This document shows positions 16,149-23,983 of a DNA stretch of 44,578 bases, piece by piece. The position numbers and the translations under genes are program-made. A model generated the notes under the pieces. That model was not told where the DNA came from, searched no databases, and saw only the letters and a list, made by a program, of their open reading frames with translations. Within the stretch, counting starts at the first letter, position 1. The number at the start of each line of letters is the position of its first letter. The stretch comes from an uncultured Oscillospiraceae bacterium (lineage in GTDB: Bacteria; Bacillota; Clostridia; Oscillospirales; Acutalibacteraceae), in assembly GCA_949297075.1 (NCBI GenBank), contig CASFRX010000019.1, positions 1-44,578 of the forward strand, in the 5' to 3' direction.

Positions 16149-16958
16149 ATGTCTACAAGAGACGATATTTTTACCAATAAAATTTTCCTCTGCGCTGCTA
16201 TTCCGCTTGTCAAGGTTATTGCAACCGATGTGCCCAACCTTGCAAAGAAGTTTGAGCACGCTCACACAATCTATCAAATCAGCGCCCTTTGCCCCGATGT
16301 TCCCGAGGGCAAGGTCGGCACACACCTTGTTGTAAACAACGGTGAATGGATTGTTCACACTGATAAGCTTACAAACAACGCCCATGTAGAGCTTGAGTTC
16401 AAGAGCATCGAAGCTCTTAACGCTTTCTTCAAGGGTCAGATTAAGCCGCAGTATCTCCCCAAAATGAAAGGTATTGCAAAGCACACAGGCGCATTTGCTT
16501 CTTTCATGATGGTTCTGCTCAAAATGTCCTCTCTCCTCACGGCTAAGGAGGCTCCTGCGGACGAGGAAACAAAGAAGCTCCTGGTTAAGTGCTATTTCTA
16601 TCTGCTCTCCAGCGGCATCAGCACCCTTAACAAGAACGGCCACGAGGCTGTTCACGATTGGGCATTAAAGAGCCCCGATCGTGTTTATGCGTGGGCTGTT
16701 AACGACCATCCCGAGGTCAGCGCATATATCCGCATCAAGGCGGGCAAATCCAGAGCAGGCCGCGGTGAATACAAGCGAGCAATGCCTTTCTTCACCATGC
16801 GCTTTGATAATTTCGATTCAGCTCTCGGTATTCTCATGTCCACCGACGATATGCTTGAATCCGTCAAGGCAGGCAAGCTCATCATGGACGGTGCTCCCGA
16901 ATTCGGCGCACAGCTTGGCGACTATATGATGACTGTCGGCGCATACGCACAGGGCTGA
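16149..16958 (+). CDS. SCP2-like lipid-binding protein (second copy)
   Basis: 269 residues, cytoplasmic by sequence, with no signal peptide. The C-terminal 60 residues (DNFDSALGILMSTDDMLESV, then AGKLIMDGAPEFGAQL) resemble an SCP2 domain and match the layout of the first SCP2-like gene in this operon, although the two proteins are not close copies. The N-terminal part, including HTIYQISALCPDVPEGKVGT, is not recognised. A helical middle segment (FMMVLLKMSSLL) may help line a hydrophobic pocket. AAAGGGG precedes the ATG. Its place 25 nt after the transketolase pair and 42 nt before the SDR-like gene suggests that it and the first copy bind related hydrophobic compounds. The ligand is unknown. 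Confidence 0.62.
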   Translation: MSTRDDIFTNKIFLCAAIPLVKVIATDVPNLAKKFEHAHTIYQISALCPDVPEGKVGTHLVVNNGEWIVHTDKLTNNAHVELEFKSIEALNAFFKGQIKPQYLPKMKGIAKHTGAFASFMMVLLKMSSLLTAKEAPADEETKKLLVKCYFYLLSSGISTLNKNGHEAVHDWALKSPDRVYAWAVNDHPEVSAYIRIKAGKSRAGRGEYKRAMPFFTMRFDNFDSALGILMSTDDMLESVKAGKLIMDGAPEFGAQLGDYMMTVGAYAQG

Positions 16959-17000
16959 TATTATTAAGTTATAAAAATAGTACAAAGAGGTTCAACAATA

Positions 17001-18020
17001 ATGAAAGTATTTATGATTGGCGGAACCGGTCTTCTCGGTTCTGAGGCTGCAAGAATTTTCATCGAGAGAGGCCATCAGGTTAAGAGCGTTGCTCTTCCTC
17101 CTCTTCCCGAGGGAGCTCCCATTCCTAAGGAAATGGAAATTGAATTCTGCAACATTTACGAAAAGAGCGATGATGAAATCAAGGCTCTCATGGCAGGCTG
17201 CGACTGCTTCGTTTTTGCAGCAGGTATTGACGAGCGCGTTGAATTTCCCGCTCCTGTTTACGATGCTTACTACAAGTACAACATCGCTCCCCTCAAGAGA
17301 CTTCTTCCCATCTGTAAAGAGCTCGGCATGAAGAATGCTGTTATCCTCGGCTCATATTTCTCATATCTGGCAAAAGAGCGTCCCGATATGAAGCTCACAG
17401 AGAAGCATCCCTACATCCGCAGCAGAATCGACCAGGAAGAGGTTGCTTTCTCCTATGCTGATGAAAACTTTGATGTTGCTGTTCTTGAGCTGCCATACAT
17501 CTTCGGCACTCAGCCCGGCAGAAAGCCCGTTTGGGTTATCCTCATCGAGCAGATTAAAAGAATGGATAAGCTTCCTTTCACCATGTATCCTGCCGGCGGC
17601 ACAGCTATGCTCACAGTTCGCCAGGTTGGTGAGGTTATCGTTGGCGCCGCCGAAAAATCAAAGGGCGCTAAGGCTTGGCCTATCAGCATGTACAACCAGA
17701 CTTGGAAAGAGTTCCTCAAAATCGTTTATGCTGCTCGCGGCATGGGTGAAAACCGCAAGATTATCAGCGTTAAGCCCTGGATGATGAGAATGGGTCTCGG
17801 CGGCGTTAAGAAAGAGTATGCCGCAAAGGGCATCGAAAGCGGTATTGATGTTGACGGTCTTGCAGATATCATGGATGTCAACCTTTTCATCGACAAAAAG
17901 TACAGCCTTGAGCTCGGCGCAACCGAGGATGATATCAGAGCAGCTATCTTTGATTCTATCAAAGTCAGCCAGGCTTCCTACGACGGCAAGGTTAAACTCC
18001 TTGAAATGAAAGGCGAATAA
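17001..18020 (+). CDS. NAD(P)-dependent epimerase/dehydratase-like protein
   Basis: 339 residues of the extended short-chain dehydrogenase class. The N-terminal Rossmann motif GGTGLLG is at 7-13, and the second hallmark region VILGSYFSYLAKERPDM supplies the usual Ser. Where extended SDRs have YxxxK this protein shows YIRSR (in HPYIRSRIDQEE), so the lysine is replaced by Arg; the downstream ELPYIFGTQPGR is normal for the family. It may still bind NAD(P) but be altered in chemistry, or act as a binding protein. AGAGG precedes the ATG. It is the last gene of the SCP2/transketolase operon; a repeat array begins right after its stop codon. Confidence 0.82.
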   Translation: MKVFMIGGTGLLGSEAARIFIERGHQVKSVALPPLPEGAPIPKEMEIEFCNIYEKSDDEIKALMAGCDCFVFAAGIDERVEFPAPVYDAYYKYNIAPLKRLLPICKELGMKNAVILGSYFSYLAKERPDMKLTEKHPYIRSRIDQEEVAFSYADENFDVAVLELPYIFGTQPGRKPVWVILIEQIKRMDKLPFTMYPAGGTAMLTVRQVGEVIVGAAEKSKGAKAWPISMYNQTWKEFLKIVYAARGMGENRKIISVKPWMMRMGLGGVKKEYAAKGIESGIDVDGLADIMDVNLFIDKKYSLELGATEDDIRAAIFDSIKVSQASYDGKVKLLEMKGE

Positions 18021-18231
18021 CGGCAAAGTGCCGTTCCAAATGCCTCAACGGCAAAGTGCCGTTCCAAATGCCTCAACGGCAAAGTGCCGTTCCAAATGCC
18101 TCAATGAAGTTGATTTGTTCAAGGAAGCATAATCTGCGGATAAATCAACAGGTCTCCAGTCGCAAGGCGACGCCAAATGCCTCAATGAAGCTGATTTGTT
18201 CAGGAAAGCATAATCTGCGGATAAATCAACA
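18021..18231. repeat. Composite repeat array: three 28-bp units and two 41-bp cores
   Basis: Three identical 28-bp units (18021-18048, 18049-18076, 18077-18104) each contain a small hairpin CGGCA-AAG-TGCCG followed by the word CCAAATGCCTCAA. Two 41-bp cores follow at 18109-18149 and 18190-18230, each bounded by GTTGATTT or GCTGATTT and AAATCAAC that can form a stem. Between the cores lies another hairpin TCGC-AAG-GCGA and again CCAAATGCCTCAA. The core is the reverse complement of the one at 5623-5811. The array starts directly after the upstream stop codon. I do not know a name for this family. Confidence 0.9.
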
Positions 18232-18245
18232 CAGTAAAGTATAAC

Positions 18246-18290
18246 AAAAAAGAGATATTCAGCTTTAACCGGTTGGATATCTCTTTTCCT
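18246..18290. terminator. Bidirectional terminator between convergent genes
   Basis: AAAAGAGATAT (18248-18258) pairs perfectly with ATATCTCTTTT (18277-18287) around an 18-nt loop. A/T-rich tails on both sides let it serve the SCP2/transketolase operon on the plus strand and the EEP gene on the minus strand. Confidence 0.82.
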
Positions 18291-18292
18291 TT

Positions 18293-19429
18293 TTAATATA
18301 GAGCAACATCTGCATAAATTGGGCAATGGTCGGAGGCGCTGAGGGCGTCGCTGTCCGCAACGGTATCGTAATACAGCATTTTTGCTCCGGGGGAGGCAAA
18401 AATATGGTCAATAGATTTATCGGTGTTTATGTTTCCCTGCTTAAATGAATCTGCTCCAAGCTTACAAGGGTCCGTGCTGTCCCCCAAGTGCCATGTGCCG
18501 CAAACTAACCCCCGTTCCTCTGCCACGATTTTTGCGCTTTTCAGTCCGCTAAGCTCGGTGAAAACATAATATTCGTCTCTATCCTCCTTGGTGTTATAAT
18601 CTCCGACGGAAAAAACGGGCACACCGAATGTATTTTCAAGCATTTTTACAATTCCTGCAAGCTCAATCGCTTCAAAAATACGAGCTTTTTCCGTCAATGC
18701 CCAATGGGTAGAGATAAAGATAAACTGCTTTTTGGTAGCGTTGTCTTCAAGAAGTGCCCATGTAATATTTCGGCAGTTTTTGCTCTCGCTCACGGCGTAA
18801 CGCTTTTGGAAATGCTCAATAAGGGTTAGCTTTTCCGAGTTATACGCAATGGTGGAATAGTTCACAAAACCACCGATTTTGTTGTTATCCCAATTTACAA
18901 AGCGGTAATTTTTCAGCTTTTCCCCCAACGCTTCGTACCATTCTGCATTCACCTCTTGCATACCCACAACATCGGGCAAATATCGCTCAATAACGCTTAC
19001 AACTCCCTCGTCTCTGCCTACAACAGGCGGCTTGTTGTTCAAATTGCTTGCAAGTATGTTAAAGGACATTATACGAAGCTGAGTTCCCTGCACTCTTTCG
19101 GCGGCATTTTCCTCTTTTTCAAAAAATCTGTCGTTAAATTTCCATTTTGCAGTCATGGTAGTATCTCCGCTTGCCGCATCTGCCCCGAAATCCCATTTTT
19201 TATCGCCGCAATACCATCCGTCAAAAATCAAACCTCTTTTTTCAGGGCTTTCAGGCTCAGTTAAAAGCTCGCCGAAATCGGCAGTAATTGAATATTTTTC
19301 ACTGCCGTTTACAGCGTCAAAATTAATATCAATTATTCCGTTATCTGCAGGCGGCTGAGAAACGGCGCCGAACATAGCATACAGCACATTCACAGCCGCC
19401 ATAATAAAATAAATAATCCCTTTAAGCAT
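18293..19429 (-). CDS. Membrane-anchored or secreted EEP-family phosphodiesterase
   Basis: 378 residues from the preferred ATG at 19429; in-frame GTG starts at 19441 and 19438 lack a ribosome site. An N-terminal hydrophobic segment (GIIYFIMAAVNVLYAMF) points to export or anchoring. Next comes a short segment ending FDGWYCGDKKWDFG and TMTAKW, the pattern of a Listeria-Bacteroides repeat (Flg_new). The rest is an endonuclease/exonuclease/phosphatase domain with SFNILASN, MQEVNAEW (metal Glu), STHWAL, GDYNTKED and the final SDHCPI catalytic Asp-His. The family hydrolyses phosphodiester or phosphomonoester bonds in nucleic acids, lipids or inositol phosphates; extracellular DNA or phospholipid is plausible here. 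It is monocistronic. Confidence 0.85.
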   Translation of the reverse strand: MLKGIIYFIMAAVNVLYAMFGAVSQPPADNGIIDINFDAVNGSEKYSITADFGELLTEPESPEKRGLIFDGWYCGDKKWDFGADAASGDTTMTAKWKFNDRFFEKEENAAERVQGTQLRIMSFNILASNLNNKPPVVGRDEGVVSVIERYLPDVVGMQEVNAEWYEALGEKLKNYRFVNWDNNKIGGFVNYSTIAYNSEKLTLIEHFQKRYAVSESKNCRNITWALLEDNATKKQFIFISTHWALTEKARIFEAIELAGIVKMLENTFGVPVFSVGDYNTKEDRDEYYVFTELSGLKSAKIVAEERGLVCGTWHLGDSTDPCKLGADSFKQGNINTDKSIDHIFASPGAKMLYYDTVADSDALSASDHCPIYADVALY

Positions 19430-19599
19430 TCTTTTCACCACACTTTTTGCTTTAAAAATTTTGCAGTAAATATAGTGTGCTTAAATCAATTTTTATTTAT
19501 TCATAAACAACACTTGCAGTATTTCTTGTAAAAAAATTGACGATATTTTGATTGCTTTCATAAAAACTCGAGCAGTTAAGCCGGATAGCCGTAATTTTA

Positions 19600-19629
19600 T
19601 TGACAGATTATCATCAATTATTATATAAT
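19600..19629 (+). promoter_or_regulatory. Promoter of polysaccharide unit 1
   Basis: TTGACA at 19600-19605 and TATAAT at 19624-19629 are both perfect hexamers, 18 nt apart. Transcription would start near 19636, leaving a leader of about 55 nt. The rest of the gap back to the EEP gene is AT-rich with no other clear signal. Confidence 0.8.
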
Positions 19630-19690
19630 AAAACTGTATAAGTATGATTATATCGAATAGAACACCGTGTTTTTAGAAAAGGGTGAGAAT

Positions 19691-20326
19691 ATGTATAAAT
19701 ATGTAAAAAGATTTCTTGACATTGTTGTTGCGGCGGTTGCTGTTGTTGTTCTTTCACCGCTTATGGCGATAGCAGCTATTGCAATAAAACTGGATTCCCC
19801 CGGTCCCGTAATTTTCAAGCAGGACAGGCTCGGTCTTGGCGGAAAGGTGTTCAAAATTTATAAATTTCGCTCAATGTGTCAGGGAGCGGAACATACCGGC
19901 ACAGGTGTGTATAGCGGTGCCGACGATATGAGGGTTACAAAAGTCGGAAAGTTTCTCAGAGCAACGAGTATTGATGAACTGCCCCAGCTTATAAATATCA
20001 TTAAAGGCGATATGAGCTTTATAGGACCCCGTCCGCCGCTTACATATCATCCTTGGGATATCAGCGAATATACCGACGAGCAGTTTAGGATGTTTTCTGT
20101 TCGCCCCGGCATTTCAGGCTGGGCGCAGATTAACGGCAGAAAAGAAGTTGAGTGGCATGAAAGAATCAAGCTCAATGTTTGGTATGTTGATCATATGTCC
20201 ATTTGGCTTGATATCAAAATCCTGTTTACTACATTTTTGAAAGTTATAAAAAATGATGATAATGTAAATGTTGGCGCAACACTCGCTAATGACAAAACAG
20301 AAGAAAAGGAAACAGAAACAGTATAA
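19691..20326 (+). CDS. Initiating sugar-phosphate transferase (polyprenyl phosphate)
   Basis: 211-residue bacterial sugar transferase (WbaP/PglC catalytic-domain family), which moves a sugar-1-phosphate from a nucleotide sugar to undecaprenyl phosphate at the cytoplasmic membrane. It has one N-terminal membrane segment (about residues 9-30), then the conserved KLDSPGPVIFKQDR, KIYKFRSM, TSIDELPQL with the catalytic Asp-Glu, and MSFIGPRPPL. The short form without an N-terminal multi-pass domain resembles PglC or EpsL-type enzymes. The start at 19691 is preferred because AAGGGTGAG precedes it; an upstream in-frame GTG at 19667 is not supported. It is the first gene of the polysaccharide cluster. 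The sugar cannot be read from the sequence. Confidence 0.93.
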   Translation: MYKYVKRFLDIVVAAVAVVVLSPLMAIAAIAIKLDSPGPVIFKQDRLGLGGKVFKIYKFRSMCQGAEHTGTGVYSGADDMRVTKVGKFLRATSIDELPQLINIIKGDMSFIGPRPPLTYHPWDISEYTDEQFRMFSVRPGISGWAQINGRKEVEWHERIKLNVWYVDHMSIWLDIKILFTTFLKVIKNDDNVNVGATLANDKTEEKETETV

Positions 20327-20328
20327 TT

Positions 20329-21147
20329 ATGGGCTTAGAATATTTTTACATAACAGACAGTCCTGAGATTGCCGTTGCCTGTGAAAAAGCAGGAATTGAC
20401 CGAATATTTGTCGATATGGAATATATGGGAAAAGACAAGCGGCAGGGAGGACTTGATACAGTAAAGAATCATCATACGGTTGAAGATGTAAAAAACATAA
20501 GAGCCGCCATCAGCAAGTCGAAGCTTCTGGTCAGAGTTAACCCTATTCACAAGGGCTCTGCCGAGGAAATTGATTCTGTTATAGATGCCGGAGCGGATAT
20601 AATTATGCTCCCAATGTGGAAATCGGTTGAAGAGGTTAAAGCTTTTTACGGCATGGTTGGCGGCAGAGTCAAAACAATACTCTTGCTGGAAACCGATGAA
20701 GCAAGATTTTGCCTTGATGAGGTTATCAAGCTAAAAGACATTGATGAAATACATATAGGGCTTAACGATTTGCATTTGAGTCAGCATAAAAAGTTTATGT
20801 TTGAGCTTTGCACAGACGGAACGGTTGATGAAATCGCATCAAAATTGAAAGCTGCCGGTATTAAATTCGGCATCGGCGGAGTGGGAAAGGTTGATTCCGA
20901 TAATCTTCTGCCGGCTGAAAATATTTTATGCGAGCATTATAGGCTCGGCTCGTCAATGGTTATTCTTTCTCGGGCGTTTTGCGATTTGGCAAAATACGAG
21001 GCTAAGGAATTTGAGCAGGTGATAACTTCCGGCGTTGCAGAGAACAGAGAATATGAAAAATTTATTCGGTTTCAACCGTCTGATTATTTTGATAATATGC
21101 ATAGAAAAACGGCAGAAATCATTGAAACAATTAAGAAAAATATATGA
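20329..21147 (+). CDS. HpcH/HpaI aldolase/citrate lyase-like protein
   Basis: 272 residues with the TIM-barrel pattern of the HpcH/HpaI class II pyruvate aldolases: FVDMEYMG (first metal region), LVRVNP (with the catalytic Arg), AGADIIMLPMWKSVEEV, LLLETDEA (metal-binding Glu) and EIHIGLNDLHLS near 145. The family makes or breaks carbon-carbon bonds between pyruvate (or similar) and an aldehyde. No good ribosome site is visible, so it may depend on the preceding gene 2 nt upstream. It overlaps the next dehydrogenase gene by 4 nt, suggesting joint action. Such an enzyme is not a standard capsule function; it may make a non-sugar acid substituent, which is inference. Confidence 0.8.
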   Translation: MGLEYFYITDSPEIAVACEKAGIDRIFVDMEYMGKDKRQGGLDTVKNHHTVEDVKNIRAAISKSKLLVRVNPIHKGSAEEIDSVIDAGADIIMLPMWKSVEEVKAFYGMVGGRVKTILLLETDEARFCLDEVIKLKDIDEIHIGLNDLHLSQHKKFMFELCTDGTVDEIASKLKAAGIKFGIGGVGKVDSDNLLPAENILCEHYRLGSSMVILSRAFCDLAKYEAKEFEQVITSGVAENREYEKFIRFQPSDYFDNMHRKTAEIIETIKKNI

Positions 21148-22052
21148 GGATATTACTAACCGGTGCTTTTAAGTACACAGACGAACAAATTGAATATATA
21201 AAATCACTTGGTCGCGAAATCTTGTTTGTTCAAGACGAAAGAGAAAAAATAGATTTTGATGTCAGTGATATAGAGGGTGTAATTTGCAACGGACTGTTTA
21301 TTTATAACAGCATTGAACAGTTTAAAAGCTTAAAGTATATTCAGCTTACAAGTGCAGGCTATGACCGTGTGCCAATGGAATATATAGAAGAACACGGAAT
21401 AGAAATACATAACGCCCGCGGAGTATACAGCGTCCCTATGGCTGAGTTTGCATTATGCGGAATCCTGCAGTTATATAAGCAATCGAGATTTTTCTATGAA
21501 AATCAAAAGCAACATAAATGGGAAAAATCGAGAACTCTCGGCGAACTTGCAGGTAAAACGGCAGTTATAGTGGGCGCCGGCAATATAGGTTCGGAGGTTG
21601 CAAAAAGGCTTAAGGTGTTTGATGTAACTGTTACCGGTATTGATATAACAACCGACCGAAGACCTTATTTTGATAAAATCGAGCCGCTTAAAGACCTTGA
21701 CGAACAGCTAAAGGCGGCGGACATAGTTGTTCTTACGCTGCCGCTGACCGATGATACAAAAGGAATGTTCCAAAAATCAAAATTCGATTTAATGAAAAAC
21801 AGTTGCATATTTGTAAATATTGCAAGAGGTCAGCTGGTTGTTGAATCGGATTTAATCTGGGCGTTAGAGCAAAACAAAATTGCAGGCGCAGTTCTTGATG
21901 TTTTTGAGAAAGAACCCCTTGAAAAAGAAAGTCCTCTTTGGAAAATGAATAATGTTATCCTCACTCCGCACAACTCCTTTGTCGGAGAGAATAACAATAC
22001 AAGAATGTTCGAATTGGTAATCAGTAATCTGGAGAGGTTTTGTAATGAGTAA
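21144..22052 (+). CDS. D-isomer-specific 2-hydroxyacid dehydrogenase
   Basis: 302-residue cytoplasmic NAD(P)-dependent oxidoreductase. The cofactor fingerprint GAGNIG is near residue 149, and the catalytic triad is visible as Arg in VNIARGQL, Glu in DVFEKEPL and His in LTPHNSF. The family reduces 2-keto acids to D-2-hydroxy acids or the reverse. The start overlaps the aldolase gene by 4 nt (ATGA), and the stop overlaps the next glycosyltransferase by 8 nt. As part of an aldolase-dehydrogenase pair it could reduce the keto acid product of the aldolase to a hydroxy acid; this assignment is inference from order, not from known substrates. Confidence 0.9.
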   Translation: MRILLTGAFKYTDEQIEYIKSLGREILFVQDEREKIDFDVSDIEGVICNGLFIYNSIEQFKSLKYIQLTSAGYDRVPMEYIEEHGIEIHNARGVYSVPMAEFALCGILQLYKQSRFFYENQKQHKWEKSRTLGELAGKTAVIVGAGNIGSEVAKRLKVFDVTVTGIDITTDRRPYFDKIEPLKDLDEQLKAADIVVLTLPLTDDTKGMFQKSKFDLMKNSCIFVNIARGQLVVESDLIWALEQNKIAGAVLDVFEKEPLEKESPLWKMNNVILTPHNSFVGENNNTRMFELVISNLERFCNE

Positions 22053-23166
22053 AAAAGTTTTAATTACGGCAACGGTGCAAAGCCATATAGCTCAATTTCA
22101 CAGACCGCTTGCAAAAATGCTCCATGATAACGGATATGAGGTTCATGTTGCAGCAAGAGATAATCTTTCTGAAAAAAATGGATTAAAAATTGATTTCGCA
22201 GACAAAGTGTTCAATGTACCATTTGAAAGATCACCTCTCAGCGCAAAAAATCTAAAGGCGTATAAAGAAGTAAAAAAAATCATTGATAACGGCGATTATG
22301 ACTTTGTGCATACAAATACTCCCGCAGCAGGAGTGTTTACTCGTCTTGCAGCACAAAAAGCAAGGAAGAACGGCACTTGTGTAATTTATACCGCTCACGG
22401 CTTTCATTTTTATAAAGGTGCTTCAAAGAAGAATTGGATACTTTACTATCCGATTGAAAAAAACTGTGCAAGGCTTACTGACAAGTTAATTACTATCACG
22501 CAAGAAGATTATACGCTTGCATCAGAGAAGTTTAAAACCGATGTTTATCACATTCACGGCGTGGGTGCAAACAGCAGCAGATTTTATGTTTTAAGTGACG
22601 AAGAAAAGGAAGCCGTCAGAAAAGAGCTCGGTATCTCCGATGATACAAGAGTTATTGTCAATGTGGGAGAGCTTCTTCCGAACAAGAATCAAAGAACGGC
22701 AATTTTTGCAATGAAAAAGGTTGTTGAGAAATATCCTGCTGCAAAACTGTTTATTGCCGGTAACGGTCCTGAACTTGAGAATTTGACAAATATTGTCAAG
22801 GAAAATAATTTGGAAAATAATGTTGAGTTTTTGGGGTACACTTTGGAGCTCAATAAATATAACAATATTGCAGAGTGTTCTGTTGCCTGCAGCTTTAGAG
22901 AGGGCTTACCGCTTAATGTTATGGAAGCGATGCTTTGCGAAAACGCAGTTGTTGTATCAAATAACAGAGGACACAGAGAGCTTGTTGAAGACGGAAAAAC
23001 GGGATTTATTGTAGCTCCGACAGATGTTGATGCCTTCGCCGACAGAATTATAAAAGTGCTTGATAATCCGTCTGTCTATGCAAAACCGGCGCTTGAAAAG
23101 GCACAAATGTTTACCGATAAGAATGTGTATAATGAACTTGAAAAAATATATTTCAAAAAGATTTAG
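22045..23166 (+). CDS. Glycosyltransferase family 4
   Basis: 373-residue GT-B fold transferase. The N-terminal acceptor domain begins KVLITATVQSHIAQFHRPLA, and the donor domain has IAGNGPELENL and the retaining E-x7-E motif with Glu286 and Glu294 in REGLPLNVMEAM. It should add one sugar of the repeat unit on the inner face of the membrane. GGAGAGG lies 7 nt before the ATG, and the gene overlaps the dehydrogenase by 8 nt. The N-terminus resembles capsule GT4 enzymes such as those moving GlcNAc or FucNAc-type sugars, but the donor cannot be assigned. Confidence 0.93.
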   Translation: MSKKVLITATVQSHIAQFHRPLAKMLHDNGYEVHVAARDNLSEKNGLKIDFADKVFNVPFERSPLSAKNLKAYKEVKKIIDNGDYDFVHTNTPAAGVFTRLAAQKARKNGTCVIYTAHGFHFYKGASKKNWILYYPIEKNCARLTDKLITITQEDYTLASEKFKTDVYHIHGVGANSSRFYVLSDEEKEAVRKELGISDDTRVIVNVGELLPNKNQRTAIFAMKKVVEKYPAAKLFIAGNGPELENLTNIVKENNLENNVEFLGYTLELNKYNNIAECSVACSFREGLPLNVMEAMLCENAVVVSNNRGHRELVEDGKTGFIVAPTDVDAFADRIIKVLDNPSVYAKPALEKAQMFTDKNVYNELEKIYFKKI

Positions 23167-23175
23167 GAGAGTCGT

Positions 23176-23964
23176 ATGCCGAGAGTGTCCGTTTTAATGG
23201 GAATATATAACTGTGCGAATACACTTGAAGAAGCAGTTGATTGCATAATTAATCAAACCTTTACAGATTGGGAATTGATTATGTGCGATGACTGTTCAAC
23301 GGATAACACATATGACGTTGCAAAAAAAATTGCTGCAAAGGATTCAAGAATCGTATTGCTGAAAAACGAAAGTAATCTCACTTTGGCTCCAACGCTTAAT
23401 AAATGCGCTGCTGTTGCGAAAGGTGAATACCTGGCTCGTATGGACGGCGATGACATTTGTACATTGAATCGATTTGAAAAAGAAGTTGAAGTTTTAGACA
23501 GTAATTCAAAATATGCCGTAGTAAGCTGTCAAATGAATCTGTATGATTCCGAAGGCGTTTACAGAGTGGTTTCTCATCCCGATATTCCTTCTGCACAGGA
23601 TTTAATTAAACGCTCCCAGTTTTGCCATGCGGGCTGTATGATGAGAAAAAGTGCTTTTGAAAGCGTTGGCGGTTATAGCGAATCTGCGGATTATAAAAGA
23701 GTTGAGGATTATGATCTTTGGGTTCGTATGTATAAAGCTGGGTTTATCGGATTTAATATTCAAGAACCATTGTACTCAATGAGAGATGACAGAAATGCTC
23801 TCTCACGCAGAACTTTGAATAACAGAAAAAATGAAATCAGAGTAAAAAAGAACATAATGAAATGGTTTGAGCTTCCTGCTTCTAACTATATCTATGTTTT
23901 AATTCCCGTTATTAAATTGATGATGCCCGGCTTTGTTTATAAGCTTGCCCATAAAAATAAGTAG
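23176..23964 (+). CDS. Glycosyltransferase family 2
   Basis: 262-residue GT-A inverting transferase. It starts with RVSVLMGIYNCANTLEEAV, binds the nucleotide sugar through CDDCSTDN, and has the DxD metal motif in ARMDGDD, with a W-containing acceptor region near VEDYDLWVRM. It has a basic, partly hydrophobic C-terminus (YVLIPVIKLMMPGF) that may dock to the membrane. TAGGAGAG precedes the ATG. It adds a sugar of the repeat unit; donor and linkage are unknown. Confidence 0.93.
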   Translation: MPRVSVLMGIYNCANTLEEAVDCIINQTFTDWELIMCDDCSTDNTYDVAKKIAAKDSRIVLLKNESNLTLAPTLNKCAAVAKGEYLARMDGDDICTLNRFEKEVEVLDSNSKYAVVSCQMNLYDSEGVYRVVSHPDIPSAQDLIKRSQFCHAGCMMRKSAFESVGGYSESADYKRVEDYDLWVRMYKAGFIGFNIQEPLYSMRDDRNALSRRTLNNRKNEIRVKKNIMKWFELPASNYIYVLIPVIKLMMPGFVYKLAHKNK

Positions 23965-23983
23965 GCTTTTGCAGGAGTAATGT

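Noticed and set aside
18021..18231. CRISPR array or coding gene on the minus strand (93-codon frame 18045-18326)
   Set aside because: The frame consists of translated repeat units and crosses the terminator; the repeats have hairpins and no unique spacers.
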